Assembly: GCF_027595985.1 (NCBI RefSeq)
Contig: NC_073302.1
Span: 402,177,310 to 402,241,309, forward strand
Length of the DNA: 64,000 nt
Reading direction: 5' to 3'
DNA from: Sorex araneus
Taxonomy: Eukaryota > Chordata > Mammalia > Eulipotyphla > Soricidae
Notes under the pieces: model-generated
Database searches by the model: none
What the model was told of the DNA's origin: nothing
Seen by the model: only the letters and a program-made list of their open reading frames with translations
Part shown: piece by piece, positions 49,042-61,400 of the stretch
How positions within the stretch are numbered: position 1 is the first letter of the stretch
Layout of the letters: each line of letters begins with the position of its first letter
Made by a program: the position numbers and the translations under genes

Positions 49042-49361
49042 TCTCCCTGCCTTTTAAGTTCTCTAGAACTTCCACATCGCTGGTCCTTTGATAGGCCCCC
49101 ATCAGGAAGACAATGCAAACAAGTTAAGATGCCAACCCCCCAACCCCTCAACCCTTGGCCTAGTGAGAGAAAGGAGGCCATCTTGAAAAGAGTTTGGCCA
49201 GTGTCTAAAGTCAAGCTTAGATTCTGCTATTAGATTACTATGAAAGGCCTATCTCTGTTACCAGAATAATGATGAGGCTTAGCTCTACCTACATAACATC
49301 ATGGTTATCTGTGACTCATGAACTGTAAGGGAAAAATAAAAATTATTTTAAGAATGTTTAC

Positions 49362-49490
49362 CTTATTTATTTTTTTGATCATTTCTTCTTCAGTTGGATC
49401 TTTTCCTGGAAGGAAGTGACTTCTGTTCGGACCATCAGGATTTATGAAAACTTTCTCCAGATCTCTTATTCTGTCTGTACACTGTGCAAA
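49362..49490 (-). CDS. CCDC146: CCDC146 internal exon ([20 protein letters not shown]...)
   Basis: A 43-codon phase 0/0 exon between ttttaatag and gtaaac. It encodes [36 protein letters not shown] and MIKKINK. It is an island between the L1 at 48361-49041 and the L1 nest that begins near 49735. Confidence 0.93.
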
Positions 49491-49966
49491 CTATTAAAAC
49501 AAGAAAAAAATATTAACTTTAAAACTCTCTTGTCTTCACAAATCTTAAAATTGGATAATGTCGGGGACTAGGGAGGAGCTCAAAGGCTGGAGTGAATGCT
49601 TACATGCCTTACATAAGTGAGGTACTGAGTTTGATCCTCAAGATACATGACCTTCTAAGTATCTTTCTGATGATGAGCCCCACCCCCTCAAAATTATCTG
49701 TAGAGAAGAATCCAGATGAAGGTGTGAAGAGGTTTATAGCAGGCCAACCTCACTTTGATACCAAAAGTAGACAAAAACTGTAATTAAATAGAATATTATA
49801 AGTATTCTTGATGAACACAGACTTAAAAATCTGCAACAAAGTCTTAATGAATTAATGTGACAAAAATTCAAAAGGATCAGACACCTTGACCAGGTGGGAT
49901 TTATCCCAGGAATGCAAGGATGGCTCAACATAAAAAAATAAGTATATCATATGATATTATGATTAT

Positions 49967-50738
49967 GACTCCACGCCAGGCTGCTTTCACTAGCGGCGCC
50001 CCAGAGGGAGGTGGGTGAGAACACTCCCCACCTTAAGGGATCCAGCGCCGGCAGCCAATTCCACTACCCAACCGCCACCACGCTCCAGGCCACTTCCAAG
50101 ACTGCGCAGCCAAGCCTCACACATGAATGAAGTCCCACGGGACCCAGATAATGCGAACCGTTGTGACCTTGGACTCTGGATTCAACGGGACCCAAAAGTA
50201 GAGACCCTCTTCCTGCTATCCCCCAATCTCCAGCGACTCGGGGATAACACCCATAAGCCACACCCTGCCTCCTCATTGGCCACCCTCCATATCTCAACAG
50301 CTGCTCCTCCCAGACGGGAGTATAAAATGAGGCCCCCATAGCCATGCCACCGGACTCTGCACCAGGATGTTTTCACTCAGGGCACCCCAGAGTGGGGCGG
50401 GTGAGAACCCTCCCTGCCCCAAGGGACCCAGCCTGGCAGCCAACCTCCACTACCTAACCACTGTCACACTCCAGGCCACTTTGTGGACCGACACATTATA
50501 AGACACTTCCTACCCACTTTCCATAATTACCACACCATATTTGATGGAATTTAGACAGTAGGCAACAAATCATAGAGTAATATATATATATGATTTGTAT
50601 AGAAGATAGATATATATATGCGCTACCCGTGGCGTATTTGATATGCCAAAAACAGTAACAAGTCTCACAATGGAGATGTTACTGGTGCCCGCTTGAGCAA
50701 ATTGATGAGCAATGGGATGACAGTGACAGTGTACAGTG
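49967..50738. mobile_element. CpG-rich tandem-monomer element plus SINE fragment inserted in L1
   Basis: Two copies of a GC-rich unit 386 bp apart (shared start cactagcggcgcccc / cactcagggcacccc near 49988 and 50374). The first unit carries ATTGG (50275) and TATAAAA (50321-50327) at promoter-like spacing. A family B SINE fragment follows at 50622-50738. The whole is flanked by ATGATTAT at 49959-49966 and 50739-50746. It resembles promoter monomers of an L1 5'UTR or an LTR; I cannot name it. Confidence 0.55.
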
Positions 50739-51139
50739 ATGATTATTATATTCATATGTTATATTGATATCAGATATCAATATATTATTTCAAAAGGAAA
50801 GATTAAAATTTGTATGGTTATATCAATAGATGAGAAGAAACTTTTGATAAGATTCAATACCCGTTTATAATAAAACTTCTCACTCAACAAAACGGAGATG
50901 GAAAGGACTTAATATAGAAAAGATATAATACAAAAAATTCACAGATAATGCCATACTCCATGGCAAATAAAGCCGAAAGCTTTTCTTTCAAGATCAGGCA
51001 AAGATAAAGATATTCACTCTTACCACTATTATTCAACATAATATTATAAGTCACAGTCACAACAGTTATATTAAAAAATAAATAAATTGAAGGGATTCAA
51101 CTCAGAAAGGAAAGCCTCTTCAAGAAAATGATGCTGGGA

Positions 51140-51685
51140 TCAACATGGAAAGTATCATGCTAAGTGAAATGAGTCAGAAAGAGAGAGACAGACATAGAAA
51201 GATTGCACTCATCTGTGGAATATAGAATAATAGACTATAAGACTAACACCTAAGAATAGTAGAAATAAGTACCAGGAGGTTGTCACCATGGCTTGGAGGC
51301 TGTTCTCTCATTCTGGGCAACTCAGAGAAGGGAACACCAAGTAAAATGTGGTTGTTGGTCATGTGGGGGAAAGATGATGCGGGCCGAATATAGACTAGAT
51401 ACAACACAATGGCCACTCAACACCTTTATTGCAAACCACAACACCTAATCAGAGAGAGAGAACAAAAGGGAATACCCTGCCATAGTGGCAGTGTGGGGTG
51501 GGGGGAGACGGGACTGGGGAGGGGGGGAGGATGTTGGGTTTACTGGTGGTGGAGAATGGGCACTGGTGAAGGGATGGGTTATCAAACTTTGTAAGGGAGA
51601 AACATGAGCACAAAAATGTATAAATCTGTAACTGTACCCTCACGTTGACTCACTAATTAAAAATAAACTATTAATTAAAAAAAAA
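51140..51685 (+). mobile_element. L1 3' end nested in older L1, 18-bp TSD
   Basis: Perfect duplication AAGAAAATGATGCTGGGA at 51122-51139 and 51686-51703. The insert runs from aacatggaaagtatcatg to the A-tail and restores the host L1 when removed. Confidence 0.94.
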
Positions 51686-53518
51686 AGAAAATGATGCTGG
51701 GAAAACTGGTTAGCTACAGGCAAAAAGATTAAAATTAGCCCATTGTCTTAATCATACAAAAAGTTCGTTTAAGATGGATGAAAAACCTGATGTTAGACCT
51801 GAATCCATAAAATGCATCAAGGAAGACAAAGGCACAAGTCTTCAAATCACTGACTTCAGAAATGTCTCAATTAGTCCATTCCATTAGCAAAGAAAGCAAA
51901 TACAAATGGGACTATATCAAACAAATAGCTTCTGTACTTGGAAGGAAGCTATGTCAAAACTATGGTCAAAACAAAAAGACGACATCCTGGGCAGGAGAAA
52001 ATATGGGAACACCACACATTTGACAAATAACTATATCCAAGCTATATAAAGCACTCACAAAACGCAACAGCAAAAAGAGAGAACAACATTAAAAATTGAG
52101 GAGAGAAACTGAATAGACACTTCTCTAAAGAACACATGCAGGAGGCCGAGAGGCAGTTGAAAAAGTGTTCATCATGTCTGATTATTGGGGAAATGCAAAT
52201 CAGAATGACGATATGCTATCACATCACCCCAGTGAGAACACTTTGGAAGTTCCCACCAAAAGCCAGCAAAAAACCAAACAGCGTGCCTGGAGAAATGGGA
52301 GAGAACAAGTATATTATGCTAGTGGACCAAATGAGCTCAAGTTCCAGTACTGGGTCCAGAACAAAGAATAGAAAATCTAATGAGGGTTGGGACATTTGCA
52401 GGCAACTGGCAAGAGAGTACCGAAGCAGAAATTTCAAAGCTTGTTATTTTGCAAAGCAGAGTCTGAACCAGCTCAAGGACATGAACACATTTGTCATACA
52501 TTCCCGGGTAACTAAGGTTATAAAGCAAGACTCTGACTGTCTGTCTCAAGGATATCCTGAATAGACTCCAAGGTTATGTTGTGTCTCTCAGAGTCAGATA
52601 CCCCTTGGCAGGTCCTGCTCTCTGGCATTAGCTTGCTTGAAGTTAGCCTGTTTGAAATGGGCTCTTTTCCTCACCAATTCTATCAAAATGGTTAACAAGG
52701 GATGGAAGGAAGGAAACTTTATTCACCATTGTTGTATTAGAAATGGGCCCAGCTTCTGTGGAAAAAAGTATGGAGATTTAAAAGAATTTTTTAAAAATAG
52801 AGCTACCCTGTGATCCCATGAATCCACTTTTGTTATTTGTTCCAAGAATGCAAACATATTAAATTGAAAAGGTACCTTTTTACACCTGTGTTAATTTCAG
52901 TATTATTTATGATACCTAAGATATGGAAACCCAAATGTCCAACTACAGATGAGAAAATATATTATGGTGAAAATACACAGTGGAATGCTACTCCACTGTA
53001 AGAAAAATAAAATCTTCCTTTTGGCTACAACATAGAACACAGGGTGTCATGTTGGCCTAAATTAGTCAGAAGGAGAAAGACAAATACAGGATGATCTCCA
53101 CTCACATGGAATATAAAACAACAAGCAAGAATAGACAGTAGTCAATGAAAACTAATATTTCAACTCTGATAATAGAAATGACATTCCCAAGCAGGACATA
53201 GGGTAAGATAGGGAAGAAGAAAATGAGAAAGAAAAGACCTAGGGACAAATGGTGGTGGAGAGACATTGTCACTATGGTGATTGTGATAGTGTAATAATAT
53301 ATGCCTATGCATAAATATCAACATAGTGTAAACCATGTGAACTAAATAAAATGATTTACAATTAAAAAATTAAAAAAAATCTTATTAACACCCCATCAGC
53401 TGTTGCCTTGTGGTTAAGGAATGTTTTTACTTATTTATGATTATTGTGAGAATGATGCATGTAAGTGACTACATCAGACAAGTCAGTGTAATAAGTCATA
53501 CAAGAAAAAGCTGATTTG

Positions 53519-54209
53519 AATAGCCAGAATCTGTAAAAAACATGAGTGCCCTAGAACAGAAGACTGGTTAAAGAAACTTTGTTACATCTACACAATGGAA
53601 TACTATGCTGCTGTTAGAAGAGATGAAGTCATGACCTTTGCATATAAGTGGATCAACATGAAAAGTATCATGTTAAGTGAAATGAGTCAGAAAGAGAGAG
53701 ACAGACATAGAAAGAGTGCACTCATCTGTGGAATATAAAATAACAGAATAGGAGACTAACACCCAAGAATAGTAGAGGTAAGTACCAGGAGGTTGGCTCC
53801 AAGGCTTGGAAGCTGGCCTCACACACTGGAGGAAGGGGCAGCTCTGATAGAGAACGAAACACCAAGTAAAGTGTGGTTTGAGGACCCACACGGGATAGGA
53901 AATAGAGGCAATGAGTGGCCATCGTGTTTGGTCTCTAGCTGAAAACAGACTATAGACCAAACACAATGGCCAGTCATTGCCTCTATTTCAAACCATAACA
54001 CCCAAAAGGAGAGAGAGAACAAAAGGGAATGCCTGCCACAGAGGCAGGTGGGGTGGTGGGGGTCAGGGTGGGGATGGTGGGAGGGATACAGGGAATATTG
54101 GTGGAGGAGAATGGGCACTGGTGGAGGGATGTAAACAAAATGCAAACACGAAAGTTCATAAGTTTGTAACTGTACCTCATGGTGATTCACTAATAAAAAT
54201 TTTTTAAAA
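53519..54209 (+). mobile_element. L1 3' end, 17-bp TSD, with foldback
   Basis: Duplication AAGAAAAAGCTGATTTG at 53502-53518 and 54210-54226. The insert is the ORF2 end plus 3'UTR. It contains a 40-bp inverted repeat at 53899-53989 that is not in the other L1 copies. Confidence 0.92.
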
Positions 54210-54226
54210 AAGAAAAAGCTGATTTG

Positions 54227-57170
54227 GGTAATCAGATATTACTTTGAGAAGCTTTATGCCATGAAACAAGACAAACTCAAAGAAATGGATAAATTCCTGG
54301 ACTCCTACAATTTCCCAAAGCTGAACCAAGAAGACTTGAGATATCTGAACAGACCTATAACTATCAAGGAAATTGAAATATTAATCAAAATTCTCCCATA
54401 AAACAAAAGCCCTGGCTCAGATGGGTTAACTAGTGAATTTTTCCAAACCTTCAAAGAGGACCTACTCCCAATCCTGTTCAAGCTGTTCCAAGAAATTGAA
54501 GAAATACTTCCAAAGAGTTTCTATGAAGCAAATATCACCCTAATAACAAAAGCAGATAGACATCACAAAAAAAGAGAGAGAATTACAGGCCAATATCCCT
54601 GATAAATACAGATGCAAAGATCCTCAACAAAATACTATCAAATAAAATTTAAGAACTCATCAAAAAGATCATACACCACAATCAAGTAGGATTCATACCA
54701 AGGATGCAAGGATGGTTTAATATTTGCAAGTCAACCAACATAATATACCATATCAGTAAAGGGAAAGATAAAAAACTACATGATCACATCAATAGATGCA
54801 GAGAAAGCATTTGACAAGATCCAGCACCCATTTATAATAAAAACTCTCAGCAAAATGGGAGTCGAAGGAACTTTGCTCAATATAGTCAAAGCCATCTATC
54901 GCAAGCCTACAGCAAGCTGTATTCTCAACAGGGAAAAATTAAAAGCTTTCCCTATAAGATCGGAAACAAGATAAGGTTGCTCACTCTCACCGCTTCTATT
55001 CAATATATTACTGGAAGTACTTGCCAGAGCAGTTAGGCAAGAAAAAAGATATCAAGGGCATCCAGATAGGAAAAGAAGAGATCATGCCCTCACTATTTGC
55101 AGTTGACATGATACTATACTTAGAGAACCTAAAGCCTCTACCAAGAAGCTCCTACAAGCAATAGGTTTATATAGTAAAGAGGCAGGTTGAAAATCAATAC
55201 CCAAAAGTCTATGGCTTTCCTATATACAAATAAGGAAAAAGAAGAAAGAGGTATTGAAAAATACAATACTGTTCACAACAGTGCCTCAGGAAATCAAATA
55301 CCTTTGAATCAGCTTAACTAAAGAGGTGAAGGACCTATACATTGTAGAAAACTACAAAAAGCTACTTCAAGAAATAAAAGAGGACACTAGGAAATGGAGA
55401 CACATCTTCTGCTCATGGGTTGGGAAAATTAACATTGTAAAAATGGCGATACTCCCCAAAGCATTAGACAGATTCAATGCAGTCCCTGTAAGATACCCAT
55501 GACAGTTTTCAAAGGAATGGACAAAATACTCCTGAAATTCATATGGAACAATAAACCTCCACAAATAGCTAAAGCAATCCTTGGGGAAAAGAGGACGAAT
55601 GCATCACCTTCCTCACTTCAAACTGTACTTCAAAGCAGTAGTAATTAGAACAGCATGGTATTGGACTAGAAACAAACCTGCAGACCAATGGAACAGAGTT
55701 GAATGTTCTGACATGGCCTCTCAAGTATATGATCACTCAATCTTTGATAAATGAGCAGAAAATGTGAATTGAAGCAAGGAAAGCTCTTCATCAAGTGGTG
55801 CTGGGAAAACTGGACAACTTCATGCAGAAAAATGAACTCAGACTCCTGTGCCAAGTACAAAGGCCAGATCAAAATTATGATTTAAGACCTCAATATCAGA
55901 CCTGAATCCATAAGGTACATGGAGGGAAATGTAGGTAGAACCCTCCATGATATTGAAGCTAAAAGCATATTCAAGGATGTAACACCACTGACCAAGCAAA
56001 TGGAAACAAATATAAACAAATGGAATTACATTAAACTAAGAAGTTTCTGAAGAAACAGTGACTAAAGTACAGAAAGAGCCCAGGGAATGGGAAAAATTAT
56101 TTACCCAATATCCATCAGATAGGGGCTTAATATCCAGGATAAACAGGACACTGGTGGAACTTTGCAAGAAAAAAACCCTCCAACCTCATAAAAAAGGGGG
56201 AGAAGAAATGAGCAGAAACTTTCTCAAAAAAGAAATTCAAGTGGGCAAAAGGCACATGAAAAAATGTTCTACATTGCTAAGCATCAGGGAGATGCAAATC
56301 AAAACAACAGTAAGATATCATCTTAGACCACAGAAACTGACATATATCAAAAAGAACAAGAACAACCAGTGCTGGTGTGGATGCAGGGAGAAAGGGACTC
56401 TCGTTCATTGTTGGAGGGAATGCCGATTGGTCCACCTTTTCAGAAAACAATATGGACATTCCTCTAAAAACTAGAAATTGAGTTCCCATATGATCCAGCA
56501 ATACCACTTCTGGGAATATATCCTGGAGATGCAAAAAAAAAAAAGTTCAGTAGAAATGACACCTGCACTTGTATGTTTATTGTAGCATTGTTTACAATAG
56601 CCAGAATCTGAAAAAAATCCGAGTGTACAAGAACAGACAACTGGTTAAAGAAACTTTGGTACCCCTACACAATGGAACACTATGAAGCTGTTAGAAAAAA
56701 TGAAATCATGCAATTCTCGTATAAATGGATGGACATGGAGAGTATTATGTAAGTGAAATGAGTCAGAAAGAGAGGGACAGTCATCAAGGGACTGCACTCA
56801 TCTGTGGAGTATGGAATAACACCACATGAGGCTGACACCCAAGGACAGTAGATACAAGGGCCAGGAATATTTCTCCATGGTTGGAAGCCTGCCTCCTGTG
56901 CTGGGAGAGAAGACAGCTGGGATATAGAAGGGATCACTAGGTTAATGATGATTGGGGGGATCGCTTGAGTTGGGAGATATGTGCTGAAAGGAAGCTATGG
57001 ACCAAATATGATGGCCTCTTAGTACCTGTATTGCAAAAAATGAGGGGGAGAGTAAGAGGGAATGTGCCTATCACAGAGGCAGGAGGTGGGAAGGGGTGGG
57101 GAATGGGAGGAGGAATACTGGGAACATTGGTGGTGGAGAATGTGTTTCTTATGCTGGATCCAAAGCATCT
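54227..57170 (+). mobile_element. L1 ORF2 (decayed) and 3'UTR
   Basis: About 2.9 kb of L1 from the start of the reverse-transcriptase region (equivalent to YYFEKLYAMKQDKLKEMDKF) through [17 protein letters not shown] (54783-) and the ORF2 C-terminus (about 56100-56480) into the 3'UTR. Frameshifts and stops leave open pieces of up to 138 codons. The 3' end is cut near 57160 without an A-tail. Confidence 0.9.
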
Positions 57171-57420
57171 GGATGAATGATGCTATACACTATGAGGAAA
57201 CTGAGCTTGAATTGAGTCTTGGTGTGCCAGAAAAGGCAGAATATGCTTGATGGGAATGAAATTCTTTCAGATGCCTGAAGCACAGGCTCCACCCATAGCA
57301 CAGCTCATGGATGCTCAGAGGGAGTAGGAATCACCTGGTTTGACACAACCTACAATCTAATCACGGAAAGAGGAAAGCAATCTTCCTAAGAGGTGTCTCA
57401 GGAGCACCTGAATCTCTCAC

Positions 57421-57649
57421 CTGAGTCTGGAGCACTATTAAGTCAGCCTCCAAAGACTTCTTGATCGGCACTAATTTCTGGGCGACAAGAATCTGTCTCT
57501 GCTTCTCAGAAATCTTCAGTTTTAGGAATCGAACCTTCTCATCCAGGACATGCAATTCAATTTCCCCATTTAGCCTCATCTTCTCTTGGATATTTACTTT
57601 TTCATAAAAGATGCACACTTCTTCTTCCCGCTCTATCAGCTGAACACCA
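57421..57649 (-). CDS. CCDC146: CCDC146 internal exon ([20 protein letters not shown]...)
   Basis: The acceptor is gacccacag and the donor is gtgaga at 57420. T completes Ser; 76 residues follow including [39 protein letters not shown] and [12 protein letters not shown], ending in phase 0. Strong coiled-coil character. Confidence 0.93.
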
Positions 57650-58556
57650 CTGTGGGTCAGAGAGAGAGGCAGAGGATGAGACGGTGTGGAGGCCATTGTC
57701 TCCCTAATCGTCATGGTCCCCTCTGGGTTTGGATATAAAATATATATTACCATTGCAAAGTCCTAGGATACCATTGATGATTACCATTGGTTTTTCTAGG
57801 TAAATGTCACACTCTGGAGGTTCTCTGGGGAATGGGGAGAGAGGGTTGTTTATCATCTGACTCTAGTGCTGGCCATGTGGTTGACTCTGCAAGCCTCAGA
57901 GATTTCCTGAGAGTGGGAAATAATGCCATTTCCCAAGCAAGAGCAGAATAAGCCCAGAGTCTAATTTTCTGCAGACCCTTTTCCTGGACCAAGTTTGCCA
58001 CCCAAGTTCAGCCAGAAGTACACAGTCCAGAGGCCAAAGAATGTGTTTCTGTAGTGGTTCTGCTCTCTGTTACTTGCCAAGTCCATTAGGTTCTTTTATA
58101 GTTGAATGTCTCTGATTCAAATGTCTCCATAAACAGATGAAATTCTGTCCATTGTCACTATGCCAGGGGCTAGAGTCCTCCTTATGAGGAGAATTATGGG
58201 GAAGAAACAAAGCAAGAAATCTCTTAACTCCAGCCTTGAGAATCTGACCAGGGCCTGGGAGGACACTACCTACATGTTTTTGTTTGTGTCCAGAGTCAAG
58301 TTAAACTTCTCCTCTAGTGCCCTCTGCAAGAAAACATACGCCAGTTCTTTAAAAAAAAGTGGAGCTAAAATAAATTAATAAAGAAAAAATGGTGCTCTCT
58401 TCAGGGTCCTCTCTAATGCCATGAATCTCCCAGAGAATGTCTTTCATTGTTTCCATTTGCTTCTTTCTCAAATCCTGTGTGCACATGGTGACCTGGGGAC
58501 TAATCACTGCTCTATATTTTGTTTTATTTGCATTTCACTGGCTCTTCATAATCCAG

Positions 58557-59240
58557 CTTTTTAAAAAAATTATTGAATCACCGTGAGATAGTTACAAGCT
58601 TTCATGTTTGAGTTACAATCTCACAATGATCAAACACCCATCCCTCCACCAGAGCACATTCCCCACCACCAATATCCCCGGTATACCCCCCCTTTCCCAT
58701 CCTCCCCCGCCTCCATGGCAGACAATATTCCCCATACTCTCTCTCTACTTTTGGACATTATGGCTTGCAACACAGACACTGAGAGGTCATCATGTTTGGT
58801 CCATTATCTACTTTTGGCACACATCTCCCATCCCGACTGATTCCTCCAGCCATCATTTTCTTAGTGATCCTTTCTCTATTCCATCTGCCTTCTTCCCTCC
58901 ACTCATGAAGCAGGCTGCCAGCTATGGGGCAATCCTCCTAGTCCTTGTATCTACTGTCCTTAGGTGTCAGCCTCATGTGATGTTATTCTATGCTCCACAA
59001 ATGAGTGCAGTCCTTCTACGTCTGTCCCTCTCTTTCTAACTCATTTCACTCAGCATGATACACTCCATGTCTATCCATTTATAAGCAAATCTCATGACTT
59101 CATCTCTCCTAACAGCTGCATAGTATTCTACTGTGTAGGTGTACCAAAGTTTCTTTAACCAGTTATCTGTTCTCGGGCACTTAGGTTGTTTCCAGATTTT
59201 GGCTATTGTGAACAGTGCTGCAATGAACATATAGGTACAG
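58557..59240 (-). mobile_element. L1 3' end, 9-bp TSD
   Basis: 5'-truncated L1, closely related to the copy at 20507-21139. Duplication ATAATCCAG at 58548-58556 and 59241-59249. Confidence 0.9.
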
Positions 59241-59693
59241 ATAATCCAGTTTTTTTTTTGACAACAGAAATGAGGAGCAACTGATGTAGGCAGGTAGACG
59301 GGGAAGGGCCCTCTCATGGCAACGCAATTCTTGGCAAGTAATAAAACCAATAGCCCCAAAGTTACAAAGACCCCATTTTGTGGACACAGGAACTAAGGTC
59401 TGATAAAACCACCTGGTGCCAACAGACCCAGAGAAGGCCAGACCCCCTCCAGGAGAAGCTCCAGCAGAGGAAAGGAAAGAGAACCATCAACCACTCCCAA
59501 CTCTACCCCCTTGGTAACAACCCTAGCAAAGGACTCTTACCTAAGTAAAAGCCTCAAGTGGTGAAGCTTGGGAAAACTCCTATAAAATCCACCTCGAACA
59601 AAGGAAGCATGCTCATATGCTGCCCAAGCTCATGTGCTGCTTGTGTCCATGTGGACAAACACATGTGTCACCCGCATCTCCCCTCTTGAGATA

Positions 59694-59870
59694 TGTCCCC
59701 TCCCTTTCTCCCTCTCTCCCTCCCTCCCTTCTTCTCTCCCTCCCTTCCTCCATCCCTCCTCCCTCACTCCTTCCCTCCCTCTCTCTCTCCCTCCTTCTCT
59801 ACCTACCTCTCTATCTCTCCCTCCCTCCCTCTATCTCTCCATCTCCCCCCCCTCCTGTCTCCGTCCTCCC
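59694..59870 (+). repeat. (CCCT)n-like pyrimidine tract
   Basis: Imperfect CCCT/CTCT repeats with a few TA interruptions. Confidence 0.92.
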
Positions 59871-60504
59871 TTCAGTCCCTTTCAGCCTATTCCTGAAAGT
59901 CTTTTCTGTGGGGAGGAAAAAGACCTGGAAGCTCGGGGTAAGGCCTAGGACTGATTTTATTTTCCTGCAAAGAGCAATTCCTCGTTCCAGCCTGAGTCCA
60001 CAGCTCCCTGAGAAATTGGGTAGTGGGGATTAACTCCCATGCCTGGAAGACCAAGTGGATGTCAAGTGTGGCTTAACGGCCACCTAATGGGGCTGGCGGG
60101 GCTCTGGCCTGTGCAGGGGATTATCTGAAGACTTTATCAGTCCTAGTCTTTCCAGCTGGTTGAGAGGTGCTAAAGGTGGGTCAGGAAAAAGTGACCATCT
60201 CTCTCCTCTCCACTTCATATAAGCCACCTGTGAGGGCCTGCCGACTTCACAACACCACCACCTTTTATTAGTCTGAGGGCACAGAACTCTACAGAATAAC
60301 ATGCAATCGAGGTTTGGCAGAAGGAAACATATGCTCTCAGGTTGTAACTACTATAAGGCTCACTTTAAGATCTCTCAGATGAAGGACATAATTGTAACTG
60401 GAAAAGACATTACTCCTAAAGATCTTACTTGCGTAGAAAATGAACTGAGAGAATTACTTAACAAATATCACAGTAAAACCAAACCCTGTCTTAAAAACAG
60501 ATAC

Positions 60505-60600
60505 GGTGTTTGAGCATTGTGAAACTGAGACTTAAGCCTGAAAGCTTTGTAACTTTCCACATGGTGATTCAATAACAACAACAACAACAGCAAACAGATA
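60505..60600 (+). mobile_element. L1 3' tip fragment
   Basis: gagcattgtgaaactgagac, agctttgtaactttccacat, ggtgattcaataacaacaac. Confidence 0.7.
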
Positions 60601-60940
60601 CGATGATCCAAAGACTGATTTAATACTAAAAGAATAGGAAGGCATCAGAAGTATCCTAAATGGTAATCTGGAGAAGGACTTTTTATTCAATGGAAATTTC
60701 CTAAGGTGGCAGGCAGCCACCTTCGAGATGGCTCTCTAAGGCAGAATTTCTTATTGTCAAGCAAAACATGCAATCAGCATCCTGATGCTCCCTTCTCAAA
60801 GGCTCTGAAACCACTTTATAAATGCCCCCCCCCAAACACTGTTATGTTTGCAGAGAAAAAGGGGCAAGATTTCTAAAGAGGATCACTGGGTGCTCTGCCC
60901 TCATCTGCCCTCATGTTAAGTACTTCCCTTTCTTGTTTAC

Positions 60941-61165
60941 CTTTCATTTCGATGATGAACAGCTTTTTCATACTTTTTGCGCAGCTGTACCATCTCCTCT
61001 TCAATCATTGTGATCATACTGGCAAGACTGTCAATGTTACTTAACTGGGCCTCTTTCCTTTCTTTCATTTTCTGAAGTCTGGCCACAACTTTGCACACAT
61101 CATTCTGCATGCTCTGTCTGATGGTCGTATTGTTGGCATATTTTAACATGGAATTTTGCAGCTTT
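60941..61165 (-). CDS. CCDC146: CCDC146 internal exon ([20 protein letters not shown]...)
   Basis: The acceptor is ttttttaaag (exon starts at 61165) and the donor is gtaaac. A second AG four bases downstream (61162) would shift the frame, so the first is chosen; it rejoins the frame as ER-KLQNSM. The exon encodes 74 residues including [20 protein letters not shown] and [20 protein letters not shown], with AG left over. Confidence 0.9.
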
Positions 61166-61324
61166 CTTTAAAAAATAATGAGAGAATTATGCTTTTGTTT
61201 GTTATTTTAAAAAATAGTGATGACCTGAGAAACATAAGCGGCAGCAAAGTAGCTCTGGGTTTAGTATGTCCCTTGCAATAACAGTATTGGTAGTTAGGAC
61301 AACCTTCATCATGGCACACTACAG

Positions 61325-61400
61325 AAATTTCTGTGATCTACCTGAAACTGAATTATAAGTAACTGTGTAACTGTGATCCATGGTGATCAACTAAAAAAAG
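61325..61400 (+). mobile_element. L1 3' tip fragment
   Basis: acctgaaactgaattataag, aactgtgatccatggtgatc, then A-run. Confidence 0.6.

Larger units (their letters stand above)
49735..53385 (+). mobile_element. Old L1 ORF2/3'UTR with several nested insertions
   Basis: The ORF2 reverse-transcriptase region (equivalents of VGFIPGMQGW near 49890, AEKAFDKIQ near 50830), and the C-terminal and 3'UTR parts up to an A-rich end near 53380. The frame is broken many times. It is interrupted by 49967-50738, 51140-51685 and probably about 52240-52680. Confidence 0.8.
57171..60940 (-). other. CCDC146 intron sequence around exon 57421-57649
   Basis: 57650-58545 is unique. After the L1 (58557) comes 59250-59950, which has a TATAAAAT at 59581 and a CCCT tract and may be an old LTR. 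60301-60513 is a 70-codon open frame I do not recognise, directly before an L1 tip. Confidence 0.5.

Noticed and set aside
54780..54974. Reverse-transcriptase-like frame ([17 protein letters not shown])
   Set aside because: It belongs to a decayed L1 ORF2 with frameshifts on both sides; it is not an intact gene.
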